A stretch of 64,000 nucleotides of DNA from Cheiracanthium punctorium (Eukaryota; Arthropoda; Arachnida; Araneae; Cheiracanthiidae), in the NCBI GenBank assembly GCA_038373885.1, contig JAWZYV010013029.1, positions 153,699-217,698 of the forward strand, in the 5' to 3' direction. Below the pieces are notes generated by a model. It did not search any database. It saw only the letters and a program-made list of their open reading frames with translations, and was not told the DNA's origin. Positions 12,081 to 23,731 of the stretch are shown here, one piece after another; the first letter of the stretch is position 1, and every line of letters begins with the position of its first letter. The position numbers were made by a program, and so were the translations under genes.

Positions 12081-12940
12081 AAAATCTTCAGAATAATTTC
12101 TAATCCTAATATCAGCTCCATGCAGAACAGAGTGGAAATAGTTTTAGGTAAAAGAATAAGGATTTATTTTAACGAAGTACAGTTTAACCATTTAATCATC
12201 TGTCCATGGACACGAAACAACAACAGTATAACCTTGATTTCACGAAGTCAAAGAAACAACAGAAAGAATTGAGATAAGAAGGTGAAATAAAAGAGGGTGT
12301 CAGTTTAATAGAAAAAACACATTTATTCAAGGTATTTAAGTTCCACTCCATACCTAATTTAGAATACTGCAAAAGAATAAAAAGGCTGGTAGCCAAGTTT
12401 AGTGATTTTGAAAAAGTAGATTCTATAGTTTTTTTTTTTTTTTTTTTTTAGCATAAGCAACAATAAGTAATCATCATAAATTAACATATCACATGCCAGT
12501 TACAACATAAGAAACTTCCTATTTTATTTATTATTATTTTTTTAATAAACCAACCACTGGTACAAAACTAGTTCTGTAAACAATGTATAAATTGACTTTT
12601 TAATCAAAATATGTTTTTAAAAAATAATTGACAATTCAATTCTTTCATGTTTTTTATTGATTTATTCTAATGCATTTTATATGCACATTTGATAACAGAA
12701 ACCACACCAGAAAGTGTTATCCATAGAAAACATGCACTAACATTCATGTCAATCTAAGAATAAACCTATCTAGTCATAGTCATAGCTTCAAATTACATTG
12801 GAGACAAATTATCCATATATTTAAAAAACTTGAAAAAATATCCCAATCCTAAACTAGAAACAATATCTAATTTTGCAATTAGAGTTTAATTAAGTTGCTG
12901 ACAGCTTTAAAATTTCTTCCATATTTCTAAATAAATAATG
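12081..12940. other. Stretch without recognised gene
   Basis: AT-rich with a long T run at 12430-12449; no element ends or coding features were seen. Confidence 0.5.
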
Positions 12941-12942
12941 TA

Positions 12943-13442
12943 TTGGGTTGGCAACAAAGTAATTGCGTTTTTCGGTATGTCAATATTTCACCTGGCCAAA
13001 ACTACTGAAGTTAATTATGCGAAATTTGGCACGTATGTGAGTTTTTCAACATAGGTGCTAGATCAGAGCGCATTTTCCAAAATTCGTAATCTTAGGGGGG
13101 TAAGGGGCCAAAAAGTTCTTTTCACATATCCCGCGTGATCTCAAATAAAAATAGAGATATCCGTGAAATTCTTTCTGTAAAATACAGCAGTCACGAATAC
13201 CTAAAAATTAATTTCAGGACATTTTTAATATTGTCCTCTAAGGAGGATAGAAGCGAAAAAAAGGGGGAGGGTGGCCATCTTTTATGGACGAAAAAAAATA
13301 CTGCCAGTGAAATTCTTACTTTAAAATGTAACAAATATGAATCGTATGTTCAGGCACAGCTTACCTGTAATTAAAAACTTGTTGAAAACTTATTTGCTTG
13401 AATTTTATACAAGAAAACGCAATTACTTTGTTGCCAACTCAA
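12943..13442. mobile_element. mariner-type non-autonomous element
   Basis: The terminal TTGGGTTGGCAACAAAGTAA at the left is inverted at the right (TTACTTTGTTGCCAACTCAA), with TA on both sides (12941-12942, 13443-13444). These ends are classic for mariner elements. At 500 bp it is too short for a transposase, and none is seen; short open frames inside show no transposase motifs. Confidence 0.9.
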
Positions 13443-13987
13443 TACATTCTTTCGTGCACAGTCATGGATTGCTGTCTAAACTGAAACGCCTGTTGCTTGC
13501 TATTCTGCAGTTTGTTTACATTCTTCACAGTGGGGCTGCGTTCGTAATCCGAAAACCCAATGAACCTCCTCAGATTACACGTAGTTTATACGGATTACTG
13601 AGATTGCTAAATAATACATTTAGGTAAAGAAATAGCATGCGCAGCACGATGCGCGAAGCTGTCACTCAGCTGACGTCAGAGATACGCCACGTCGAAATGC
13701 TCTATTCTTGCTATCGGACTCCTTGTGACTGCTTTCTGAGGGCACACTCAGTGGCGGATTTCCCAATAGGCGCATCAGGCGCCACAAATCTAAGGAGACT
13801 AAAAATTCGGTTCTCAAAAAGAAAAAAATATTATATATAAATTTCTGTTCAAAAGACGGGAACTTTGTTCATTGTTCCAGGATTGTTACTAGTGCAGAAA
13901 GCGCTCTTGAACAATACTTTCTTTGGTGCGCTTTGTCTCTTTCCCTCTTCACAGCATTGAATCATAATCTAAATTAATACTTTAGTA

Positions 13988-14230
13988 GCCCCACCATGGC
14001 ACAGTGGATAAGGCACTCAGAATGGTACTCGGCCGAAGTGTGTAGGTCTCGGGTTTGGGCCCGTCGCGGGGCTGTCGATCTAAGGACCTGGAAGTTTGAT
14101 GGTTCGGTTTTCTCCAGATGTAACGTGAATACGCGTTAGAACTCCTTACAAAGTCCTCCAACCAATACACCCCCATCCTAGACAGATACCCCTCGCGCAG
14201 ATTTGCCTTAATACACAAAATACAATATAA
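13988..14230 (+). repeat. tRNA-derived SINE, full length
   Basis: The head GCCCCACCATGGCACAGTGG contains a good A box; the B-box position reads GGGTTTGGGCC. The body has TTTTCTCCAGATGTAACGTG and CCCCATCCTAGACAGATACC blocks. It is the reference copy for the fragments at 3477, 19345 and 32412. Confidence 0.75.
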
Positions 14231-14364
14231 TATTTTAATAACTAATACTTTCAGTTTATAAGTCATTAATGCTTTAATTCCTTATTTCAGAAAAAAAAAC
14301 CAGAAACGTTCCTTCGAAATAATGGGAAAAATCACTTTAAAATAACCAGAACTCTAAAAAAATC

Positions 14365-14455
14365 CAAGAATGTTCCTTGAAAATAATAGGCAGCTGAGGC
14401 TCCCTAAATTCCAAGTGACATGAAAGTACCAAGAACTTTACTGAACAATATACAA
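14365..14455 (+). repeat. Left arm of an inverted repeat flanking the 7.1-kb element
   Basis: This roughly 90-base segment (TTCCTTGAAAATAAT, AAATTCCAAG, AAGAACTTTACTGA blocks) matches the reverse complement of 21625-21715 with mismatches and small gaps. The 7.1-kb element therefore sits in the loop of a pre-existing foldback. Confidence 0.65.
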
Positions 14456-15112
14456 TTCAGTGGAGCCCAGGGGCGGATCCAGAGAAATCATCTAGGGGGG
14501 GCTCCGTTTTTCATTAAGATGATACATTGATTTCCCAATACTTTTTCTCCCAATGTGTAATTAGACATGGTATATCACAACTAAATAAGTATGTTGTCTG
14601 CCGCAAGAACCGTCGAAGAAAACTCTGTAAGGGGAGGGGGGGGGGCAAAGCTATACCGATCATGTTATGGCCGATGCTCATAAGCTACGTGTTTTATGCG
14701 TTTCAATGGACGACGGGACTGATACGGGAAAAAAAAAATGTTCCGTTGCTCTCTCCATTGTGTTGGGGGACAGTGTTTCAAGTTTAACACATTAATCTTT
14801 TGTTGGTAGATCCCGACTGGCCATTAATAGTCGTAAATTTCGCTAGAAAAATGTCGCCTTAACCCCTGTAGTGACAAGACGTGGCTAATCAGCAACGTCA
14901 ATTATTCATTTTGTTGCTCGCGGGCCCTACCCATTAACATTTTAGTGTGTACAGAGTACAACTGCTGAATGCAATATTGAACCCATTTCACAGCCACCGT
15001 GCAATATACAGTGTTCACAGCATACATTTTCGCATTTTAGGATGGCATTAAGTTTTCCAGTTTAAGTAATTCCCATCCTTTTCAGTGAGGACTGTAGTAA
15101 GCAAACCTCAAT

Positions 15113-15182
15113 TGCTATTTACAACTATTATCACTATTACCTGCTATTTACAACTATTATCACTATTACCTGCTATTTACAA
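15113..15182 (+). repeat. 29-bp tandem repeat, 2.4 copies
   Basis: TGCTATTTACAACTATTATC plus nine more bases is repeated exactly twice, followed by a partial third copy. Confidence 0.9.
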
Positions 15183-16442
15183 TTTCAGCTTTCTTTTTGA
15201 AAACCAGACCAGCTATACATTGCCAGGTACTCGCTTTGTCTGATATCTTAGAATATGTTTTACTTTTATAATGAGGATTTGTACCCATACGTCTGGGTGG
15301 TGTGGACAACTTATGAGAGCAGTTGAAAGAATGAAAGCTGTACAAATTGCGGAGGGTTGGATTGTTCGTCCATGCTTCAGCATCACTTAAGGCCGATGCT
15401 GATTGCTGCTGCGTCTAACGTGACTGCAGTGGGTAAAAAGGCATTCTCGTCGCGAATTTTACGACTTTTTAATAGCAATTCGGGGTTTACCGATAAAAGA
15501 TTTCCGCACTAAACCGCAAACTCCGTCCCCTATAAAATGGAGAGAGCAAGGGAAGATTTTTTTTCCCTGTATCAGTGTGCCGTCGTCCATTCAAATATGG
15601 TGGAACCTGCTAAAATGACCACTTTGGTAAAGAGATCGTCTGTCTATAGTGACAACTTTAATGCAATTTCGCTTTACTACCATCATACTTTACCACCTTT
15701 GTAAGGTGACCAGTTTTGTTCTTCCCAAGGGTAGTCCCATTAGACAGGTTCCACTGTACAAATAAAACTGGGAACACTGCTCCAGCCACTGTGGCGATAG
15801 CGAGTCAATAAAATGTGCCTCTTCTTCTGCTTAAAAATAAAAGCTCTATATCATTTTTGTAAATAAAATCCGCTAAAATCCCACATTTCTAGAACTACAC
15901 AGTTTCAATTCAGTTGGAACAAAGGAATCTGCTTTCAAAAGCTGCAATTACTACACGGTCCCTTGCAATTCCTTTGTAATTTTGTAGACGGTCCCCGCGT
16001 CCAGTCAATAAAAGCCAGTCTTAAAAGCCATAAAAAACCTTGAAAAACCGCTGCCCAGATTTGGGGATCTGCCAATAATTGCAACTTGCATGGATCATGT
16101 GACACGACCTCCAAAGTTAATAAAAGCGGCTGATGCAGCCCGGAAGCGACTTTTTCGCGTGACAGCAACTGCCAAGGAAAGATGTATTGAATCACCCAAT
16201 AAAATAATGTAACCGCAGTTCGACCGATTATTTCACTGACAGTCATAGCGACCCAAGGATTTTCACAGCTCGTTCCAGGGCTTTGCCGGCCAGCGAAGAC
16301 CGGCCAGGATCCCACGATAACGGCCCTAAGCCAGAGTCCCGAGCCGCCTCGCCTAATGCCCAACCCCGAGAATGGGTCTCAAACATACTCGCGTCCTCCG
16401 GCACACGACTACACCTTCCCGTAGCCGTTTAATGCTAAACAC

Positions 16443-18467
16443 TAGTGCTGTAAAAGTAACGACAAAATGAGTATCCGTATGTATTTGTTACTTAGATGTT
16501 CGCTATTCGTTACTAAGTATTCGTTACTCGTTACTTTCGTTACTACTAATAAAATCGGTAATAGGGTGTTATATAGTGCCCCATAACAGCACATCCGGGA
16601 CAGTGTTGTTATGGGTATATGCCGCCCATACATAAACCCATAGCAAAACCTAACCAAAAAGAATTTTTTTTAGCGAAGTTGTACAAAGTTGTATTTAGAG
16701 CTTATTTTCTCTGATTTACAGATTGTTTTTATACACATTTATGGTTTTATACAATGCTAAATTATCCGAAATACTGAGTACACATAGAAATCTTCCAAAG
16801 ACATATGCCATTCTTTTCTTTTCTCAACCCCCCCCCCCTTTTTTTAATTCTGAACGCTGGTTTAACCTGTTCATTCTTATCATAAAAAGTGTAAAGGAAA
16901 GCTTGTGACTCGTGTTTTTTCTGGGTTGCGTGTTCTCGAATACTGAGATCCAGGGATTGGGCCACATATATAAAATTCACAGGGCAGGGGATCTCAGTAT
17001 GATATCAACTACTTTGCGTTTCTACAAGCATAATATCTTTATTATTTGTGAGTTCTTATTTCATATCAAAAACTTCTTTTGCTGGATCATTTTTCGAAGT
17101 AAATTAAAAATTACCATATTTTAATTTAAAATTGTTTAATTCAGTGAGAATTATCTATTTTTAAGAAATTTCCAGTTCTATTTCTGCACTTTTGAGATGA
17201 AAGGGGTTAGCTCCTTCTGTGGGTGCATATATGAGAGCATTCTTTAAACAAAAATTATCACTCCTTTCATACAGAAAGAATGGTTGCACCGGATTATGCG
17301 TATTCCATGAGTTCATGGAATAAAATGTACCATAAAATAGGGCAGATGGCCCCCTAAACACCGACATTTTAGAAACATACTGAACTTTATTGAAATATTT
17401 TAATACCAGTGGCTTACGCAGGAGTGGGCATAGAAATCCCGGGTCGCTCCCAATTTTTTATATATTTTTAAACAATTACTTAAAAAATGTGTTTACGTTT
17501 CCATGCTAAATATTTTTTTTTAGTTCCAAATAATATTTTAAATAATAAAAATGTGTGAATTCGTTTACTTTATAAAAATATTTTTTTTAAAGGTGTATTT
17601 AAATAATTTGTTATTTATTACTCATTTCGATTCTAGCTAAAAAAAAAAAAAAAAGAAAGAAAAAGTTAAGTTCGCAATCCTGCTTCGGAACCACCCTGAA
17701 AGAAAGAATTCTGATTGCACCACTATTTAGTACTAAAATGTTAGAAAGCCCGAAATTAGCACCCCTTACTAACATGCTTCTCTTATATGTATTGCTCCTC
17801 TACAATTATAAGAACACCCCCTTCCCCCCCCCCGCAAAAAAAGAGTTCAACTGCGCATAATAACATACTATACACCGGATCGTATCCCCCCATTGTACGA
17901 CCCATATCAATAGAGCAGCAGATACTATTCCATCTCCATAACTGTAACGAAACATACGGATTCTTCCAAACCTCATCAAAACGAGACCATTCGGCGCGGC
18001 ACAAACGAATTGCAACCAGAACATACTACTACTCAAATTTCAAACTGATTTTTCCCTCCCAACAGCGAGAATCCATAATACTTCCGGTATCTAGTAACGG
18101 AAAGGAACATACTATTACTCAAATACCGAAATTCATTTTTCTCCCTCCCGCAGTCTTGTATTCGAAGTTCGAACCTGGCCGATCCGAAATGCAAACTCGA
18201 AAGTCATTTCCCCCTTGAAACCGCGATCCGATATCCAGTAACCCCAGTAACAAATAACAGAAGATATTAGTACTCGATTACTGGAACCCGTTTCCCCTCT
18301 AGTTCGCCTCGCCTGGCAGTCTGTATTCGAAGTTCGAAGCTGCTCGATCCGAAACATCTTCGGATCGAGTAGTAACGATATCAACCGAAAAGTAACAATT
18401 CGTTACTTCGAGTCTGAGTGATTATCCGTATCTTAGTACCGAATACATGCGGTTTGCTTCAGCTCTA
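16443..18467. mobile_element. hAT-type element nested in the 7.1-kb element, perfect 8-bp TSD
   Basis: It starts TAGTGCTGTAAAAGTAACG and ends GCTTCAGCTCTA. CTAAACAC is duplicated at 16435-16442 and 18468-18475. TAG-TG termini and 8-bp TSDs are typical of hAT elements. The subterminal regions are rich in CGTTACT/AGTAACG motifs, likely transposase-binding repeats. The right part (17990-18400) has a diverged internal repeat with TGTATTCGAAGTTCGAA and GATCCGAAA motifs. No intact transposase ORF was recognised. Confidence 0.8.
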
Positions 18468-18501
18468 CTAAACACAAGAATAACATTTCCCTTTACACTT
18501 T

Positions 18502-18690
18502 GGAAGGTGCCTGGTTCGAAACCAGTTCGCGTCCGCCGACCTAACTGTTCGGAGTTTTCCGTGCTTTCCTCCGAAACTTAGAGTAAATAGGGTTAGGCCC
18601 CTTAGAAAGACCCCCACGGAGTGCACCCCACCCATCGGCTTAGATTCCATGTGCAGATAATTGGCCGTAATCCTACAGCACGAAAACCAA
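18502..18690 (+). repeat. 5'-truncated SINE with 13-bp TSD
   Basis: CCCTTTACACTTT flanks it at 18489-18501 and 18691-18703. It begins GGAAGGTGCCTGGTTCGAAA (B-box region) and continues with GTTCGGAGTTTTCCGTG and CCTTAGAAAGACCCCCACGG. The direct repeats and the 5' truncation fit target-primed reverse transcription. Confidence 0.85.
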
Positions 18691-19129
18691 CCCTTTACAC
18701 TTTACATTCTTAGGACTGTGAATATATTTCTTGATATATTGGCGCGTTTAAAGATGTTACTCCTATTATCATTATATTATTTTATTATCCACAAAAAATT
18801 ATTTTAAGTTACCTTAAAAAAAGCTACTAAAAACAAGCAATACAATAAAATTAGGTTTCATGAAAATCAAAATGAGTCAGTTGTTTCATTTTTCGCCTTC
18901 CCGTTATTCTTTCTTCCAGATTTTCTCAAATGTGAAATGCGTCAGCTTCCATTTTATGAATTTTTCTAGCTACAGCCGAAGCCTGAAAATTTTGCATTCC
19001 AAATTTTTCTGCCAGAATAACAGCACTGGCAGTAATTGCTTGATTTTATTTTATTTTGGTAATACGAACAATTATCTACATGAGGGATCTAGGCCGAGTA
19101 CGGGATGCCCTACGTGGGGGGGGGGGGGG

Positions 19130-19282
19130 TTCTAAGTGGTCTTAATCCGTATTTATGAGAAGTTTCGGAGGAAACTACATAAGACTCCGAACAGCTAGAT
19201 TGACGGAGGCGCCCTGTGTTTGAACCAGGCACTTTTCTTCTCCCGGTTGCGAGCGCTATGCGCTCAGCCACTCGTCGGGCCT
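19130..19282 (-). repeat. tRNA-derived SINE, Ser/Leu-like head
   Basis: On the minus strand the head reads GCCCGACGAGTGGCTGAGCG, with A box GTGGCTGAGCGC, then GTGCCTGGTTCAAACACAGG. The body is of the same family as 18502 but truncated. Confidence 0.7.
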
Positions 19283-19344
19283 CCAGAAATTGGACTTATG
19301 TGATATGTGATGCTATGTGGCAAGCCTATACTAGAGGCATCTGC

Positions 19345-19537
19345 ATTCTGGGGCGGTTGCCTTGGTCGGGGATTTTTTCAGAGGTTCTGACGCGTATTCA
19401 CGTTAAATCTGGAGAAAACCATCTAGAAAAACTCCAGATAGTTAGATCGAGAGTCGCGCGGTAGGCCCAAACGCAGGACCTTCACACTTCAACCATCTAT
19501 CATGTCGAGTGTCTTATCAACTCGGCCATGGTGGGGC
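19345..19537 (-). repeat. tRNA-derived SINE, 13988 family
   Basis: On the minus strand it starts GCCCCACCATGGCCGAGTTG and continues to GTTTTCTCCAGATTTAACGT, the same head and body as 13988-14230. Confidence 0.7.
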
Positions 19538-19623
19538 CCAGAAATTAGAATGTTGAATTCTCTTGCTTCATGCAACCATTTGCATGCAGAAGTATTTTGG
19601 CAAACTCTTCCAATCGGCCACAT

Positions 19624-21140
19624 CCCAGACATCACATAAGCTTAAATCAAGCTTGACATTTCTTTGAATTTGACGCATTAATACAAGCTTGACAGTTCAA
19701 CTCATTTTAACCCTTTAACGCGCAGTGATCCAACTCTGGGTTCACCCAACTCTGACGTTTTGACTTGTTGCCAGTCACGAAGAATCGATTTGATTTCTAT
19801 AAAAATAGTTGCGGGTGATATAGCTCCACGAGAATTCTTTACGTTTTAGCACGTCATTTCCCGTAAAAAATGGTCACGATTATTTTTAACAGCACTGACA
19901 TCTACTGAAAAATGAAAGAACGCGAGAACAGCTGGATAGATTGCCCAATGCTAAAAAAAGGGCAGCCGTTGCCATCGCTCGACTTAACGACCAGCAAGAT
20001 GGCGGACGATCGAAACGTTCATCGCGTGCCACAGATCGAGAGACCCTTTTCTTACGACAGCTGGCTGTGCGCGGGCACAGCTGTCGTCAGAAAAGGGTCT
20101 GACGAGTGTTGATGGCGCCATCTGTGAAGAGAATGGACATTAATTGTCTTTGCGTTTCCCAAATTTGCTCAATAAAGAAAATTTCGTAAAAGTTGTGTTT
20201 TATTTTATTATAGCACGAGGGGAGTTTTAGTTTTATTTACATCTAATTAACATTAGTAATTCCATTAACTAATTAATTAGCCCTAAAAATAAATTTTAAT
20301 ATAATTAACACAATTTAGTTAGTTAATATACTTCACTTTATGGGTGGTAGAATGAGGCGTAATCCGGCCTCCAAAAAATAATTAATCAGTCATAAATGTA
20401 CTTGACCATAGAATTAAAAAAAAAAAGATTCTATATTTCAAATATGGAAATTCTTCAAAATAAAATACAATTATACTACGAAATTGATTTCAAAATCAGT
20501 AATTTGTCTCGATTTTGGCCAGCAGTATTGCTCAACGATGAGTGTTGCGATATTGGAAGTTTTAAAACGTGTCCTGCTTTTAAGTTTATATTATGCTTAT
20601 TTCCCTATTAGTAGAGTCTACAAATCACACATAACATTATTTAAATTTTGATTTATCCCATGGAAAAATAAAAGAAACTTATCAGCATCGCCCATATTTA
20701 TCGATCTGGCGTGACAACAGTCACTTCAAACTTTAGTCATAGCTGCCCGAGGCATAATAGCCGACGGCTAGCACGCGGGCCTTCCAGCCTTAAAGTTCCC
20801 AGGATGGAATCCAGCCGCCGACGTTTGGTGGAACAGATTAAAATAACTTAAAATTTCAGCATAGAGGGGGAAAATGCGCGGAAAATTAAAGTATGTGGGG
20901 CGCGTTCGCCAGCCGGCGTCCCGTGTATTTAGAAAATTTTTTTTTTAGGAAAATTTTTTAAGCTTGAAATTAAGCTTGCTATGTCAAGCTTAATGCAAGC
21001 TGGTCAAGTGTAAACTAGAACACTTAGTTCAAGCTTGCATTAAGCTTACACGCTTGAAATTTTCAAGCTTAATTCAAGTTTATTGACTTGATAAATCAAG
21101 CTTGCTGCAAGTTTGATGCAAGTTTGCTGTGCTGTCTGGG
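19624..21140. mobile_element. TIR element with AAGCTTG-rich termini
   Basis: The left end, CCCAGACATCACATAAGC, and the right end (inverted CCCAGACAGCACAGCAA) match. Both subterminal regions carry repeated CAAGCTTG/AAGCTT motifs, densest at 20950-21110. Superfamily is unclear and no target duplication longer than AT was found. It contains the 60-base hairpin at 20041. Confidence 0.5.
20041..20100. repeat. 60-base near-perfect palindrome
   Basis: AGACCCTTTTCTTACGACAG and the inverted AGACCCTTTTCTGACGACAG pair over a stem of about 23 bases with one mismatch. The loop region GCTGTGCGCGGGCACAG can itself pair further. Confidence 0.85.
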
Positions 21141-21624
21141 ATTGACCTTTCGGCCGTTTGGATTTGGATCCCAAACTAAATTTTTGCGCTGCTTCAAGAA
21201 TTTTATTTTTGTTTCTAAAATACCTTTGAGAATACACACAGGTAGTTGAGACTGTCTTGCGAATTGCACTTTTGACATTCCCCGACACTTGTTTTCCCAC
21301 TCTTAAAAAATTTTTCCCTTGTTCCTGTAGCGTAAGATGAAAAAAAAAATCGTTGTTAAACAGAAACGACCTCGTCTTTGAATAGAAGTTTTTTACGTTG
21401 GAGTTGGTAGGACTTTGAAATATCGTCTTTAGAAAGAGATCGTCGTTAAACAGAGAGTCAACTGTATATACAGTGCTACTTTTTTAAATTTCAGTTCATG
21501 TGAAAATTTACAATTTTTTAAAAAACTTCCTTAATCCATAGTGTATTTCTAGCTCGGGGAGGGGGGTCGAGCCCCCAGAGCCCCCCCCCCCCGTGGATCC
21601 GCCACTGGTGGAGCCTTCCTGAGT

Positions 21625-21715
21625 TATTCAGTATCAGTAAAGTTCCTGGCATTTTCATGTAGCATTCCTTGGAATTCTAGGGCAACTCAACTATTCATTA
21701 TTTCCAAGGAAAATT
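21625..21715 (-). repeat. Right arm of the inverted repeat flanking the 7.1-kb element
   Basis: Reverse complement partner of 14365-14455 (TCAGTAAAGTTCCTGGCATT, TTGGAATTCTAGGG, ATTATTTCCAAGG blocks). Confidence 0.65.
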
Positions 21716-23729
21716 GCTTGATTATTTTTTATAGTGTTGTTTTAATTTGTTCCCTGTATTTCGCCTCAAAAAAATGCAAGCGCAGAGAGTCCCTATGCCT
21801 ATTTTCTACCCGGAATGAATCAGATTGCGGCGCAGCCGCTGGTACTGCTACAAGACATTCAAACACAGCTGTTTTAAAGATTTCCCCTCTACAACCAAGG
21901 GTTGATAAGAATATTTCTCATATTTTAATAGAGAGAAGCCTGAACTGCTTGATTCTAGGGCTTCTAATTAAAAAATTTGTCAAAAATTAAATATATTTTA
22001 TATTTTTCAACCGTTCTTCTTGTAAATGATTTTGGAAAGGACATTCTGTATTCAGAGAAATTTTTAGATATACCTAGAATGTATAGTTTTTTTTTTAATG
22101 TCAGATGTAAAGAAATTTAAAGGAATAATTTATCTTTTTACGAAAAATCACTAAACATTAAAAATTTAAGCTAGAGATAGCTGATTTTACCTGTTTTAAA
22201 ATCGAAAGAACTTTCCGAGGATGTAATGATAAAAAATTGCCGACCAATAACTAAGCAGATACGAGCTGATATGTGTGAGATAACACAATTTTTAGGAAAA
22301 GAAATATTTGATAGTTTAAAAAAAGTATTGAAAAATTAAAAAGAACATTACTCTGTGTCACCCGAATTACATATGCGTGGAAATTTTCAGCTCGATCGGA
22401 TGATAGGAAGTTGGTTAAAATTCATAAACAAACTTTGAGTTAGAATGGAATAACATACATAGTTAATTAAAAGCATATCATTCAATAATTTAAATAGAAT
22501 GAAAAAAATTAAATTATGACTATTTTTTTTTACCTAAATATATTTATGATAACTATTATAATTACGGCATGTATTTTATAGTCGCAGATGAAAAATTCTA
22601 AACATTAATAGAAAACGTAGGGCAGAAACTTAGAGCACATACAATTTCAATATAAAGTGGAATTTATTTTTAACTCAGTAATATTTTTTTGTATTTTAAC
22701 TACTTAAAAAAAATAACGATTTTTTCTTATTCTCTTTCTTCTAGTTTTTTTTTTCATTCTATTTAAAATATATAGACTATGTACTTTTATATATTTTTTA
22801 ATTCATACCTATTTTCTCATTACTAATAGTCCTAAACTTATTGCTAGTTTTTAAATAAACGCAATAATTAGACTAAATAGTAATGTTTACTTTTTATATT
22901 AAACTGCTTACAGTCTTGCAGTTTCAAGCGGGAAATTTTATTAACATATTTAAATATTTATAAATATGTTTTTGCAGGAATGTTAAATTTTTGGATCTTC
23001 ATTTTATCCAAGTAAAAATTTTTTTCTAAACTTTGTTTCTGATCAAGTTTCCCCTGTTCTGACCCTCAAAAGTCCCTGTCAAGTACACAAAACTTTTATG
23101 ACTGAAACAAGCCATATACCAGTGGTCCACAAAAGTGATTCAACATAATCAAGTAACACTGAAAATTGACCAATATGAAATTGCATCTGTTGGGTTATAC
23201 TTAGAGGTATGCTGATGTTTATTTAGTAGTATTAATCATGAAAAGTGAAACGTAGTACAAAAATTATTAAGCTTCATGAGGTAAGATTTTTTTAAATGTA
23301 CTAATCTACAAAAATAAAAATTATTCTTTTAATACTTGTTTGTAGGCATAAATTAGATTTAAAAGGAGTGAAAACATTTTAATTTAATTTTAAACATAAA
23401 TTAACATTTATATTTTAGACATAATTTGCAATTAGAGAATACAGAATCAAAAAATCAGATTTCTTTGTTCTTGTTTGGACTTTATCAATTAGTCCATTCC
23501 CGAAAAATCAAAAAACTAAACTCGAATCATTAGAAAGAAATTCAAAATAATGCTCAAAAATGTTCAACTGCTGTTCAAAATGTCCTCTGTTATTATAAGC
23601 AAACAACAGTGAAATGTATTACAATAATTTACAAATCTATTTTATTATTAATAGACTACTAGATTATTAAAAATACAAATAAATAGTAAATTTAAATGAA
23701 GTATTTTTTTCTAACCAAGAATCATCAGA
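21716..23729. other. Stretch without recognised gene
   Basis: Strongly AT-rich. A 90-codon ORF at 21718-21990 shows no family features. Only short homopolymers stand out. Confidence 0.5.
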
Positions 23730-23731
23730 TA

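Larger units (their letters stand above)
14468..21607. mobile_element. Large (7.1 kb) hAT-type composite element with perfect 8-bp TSD
   Basis: The left end is CAGGGGCGGATCCAGAG and the right end is GTGGATCCGCCACTG. GTGGAGCC is duplicated exactly on both sides (14460-14467, 21608-21615). No hAT transposase (RT/BED or dimerisation motifs) was recognised. The interior has been colonised by another hAT-type element (16443-18467), three SINEs and a CCCAGACA-ended element (19624-21140). Alternative: one very old element grown by later insertions, or two ends captured together. The exact TSD favours a single insertion event. Confidence 0.65.

Noticed and set aside
13135..13627. ORFs within and beyond the mariner-type element
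   Set aside because: Too short for a transposase; no DDD/DDE motif, and one crosses the element boundary.
15935..16363. 142-codon ORF on the minus strand
   Set aside because: It lies in a GC-richer patch inside the 7.1-kb element. No domain, no splice context and no recognisable family; probably a chance ORF.
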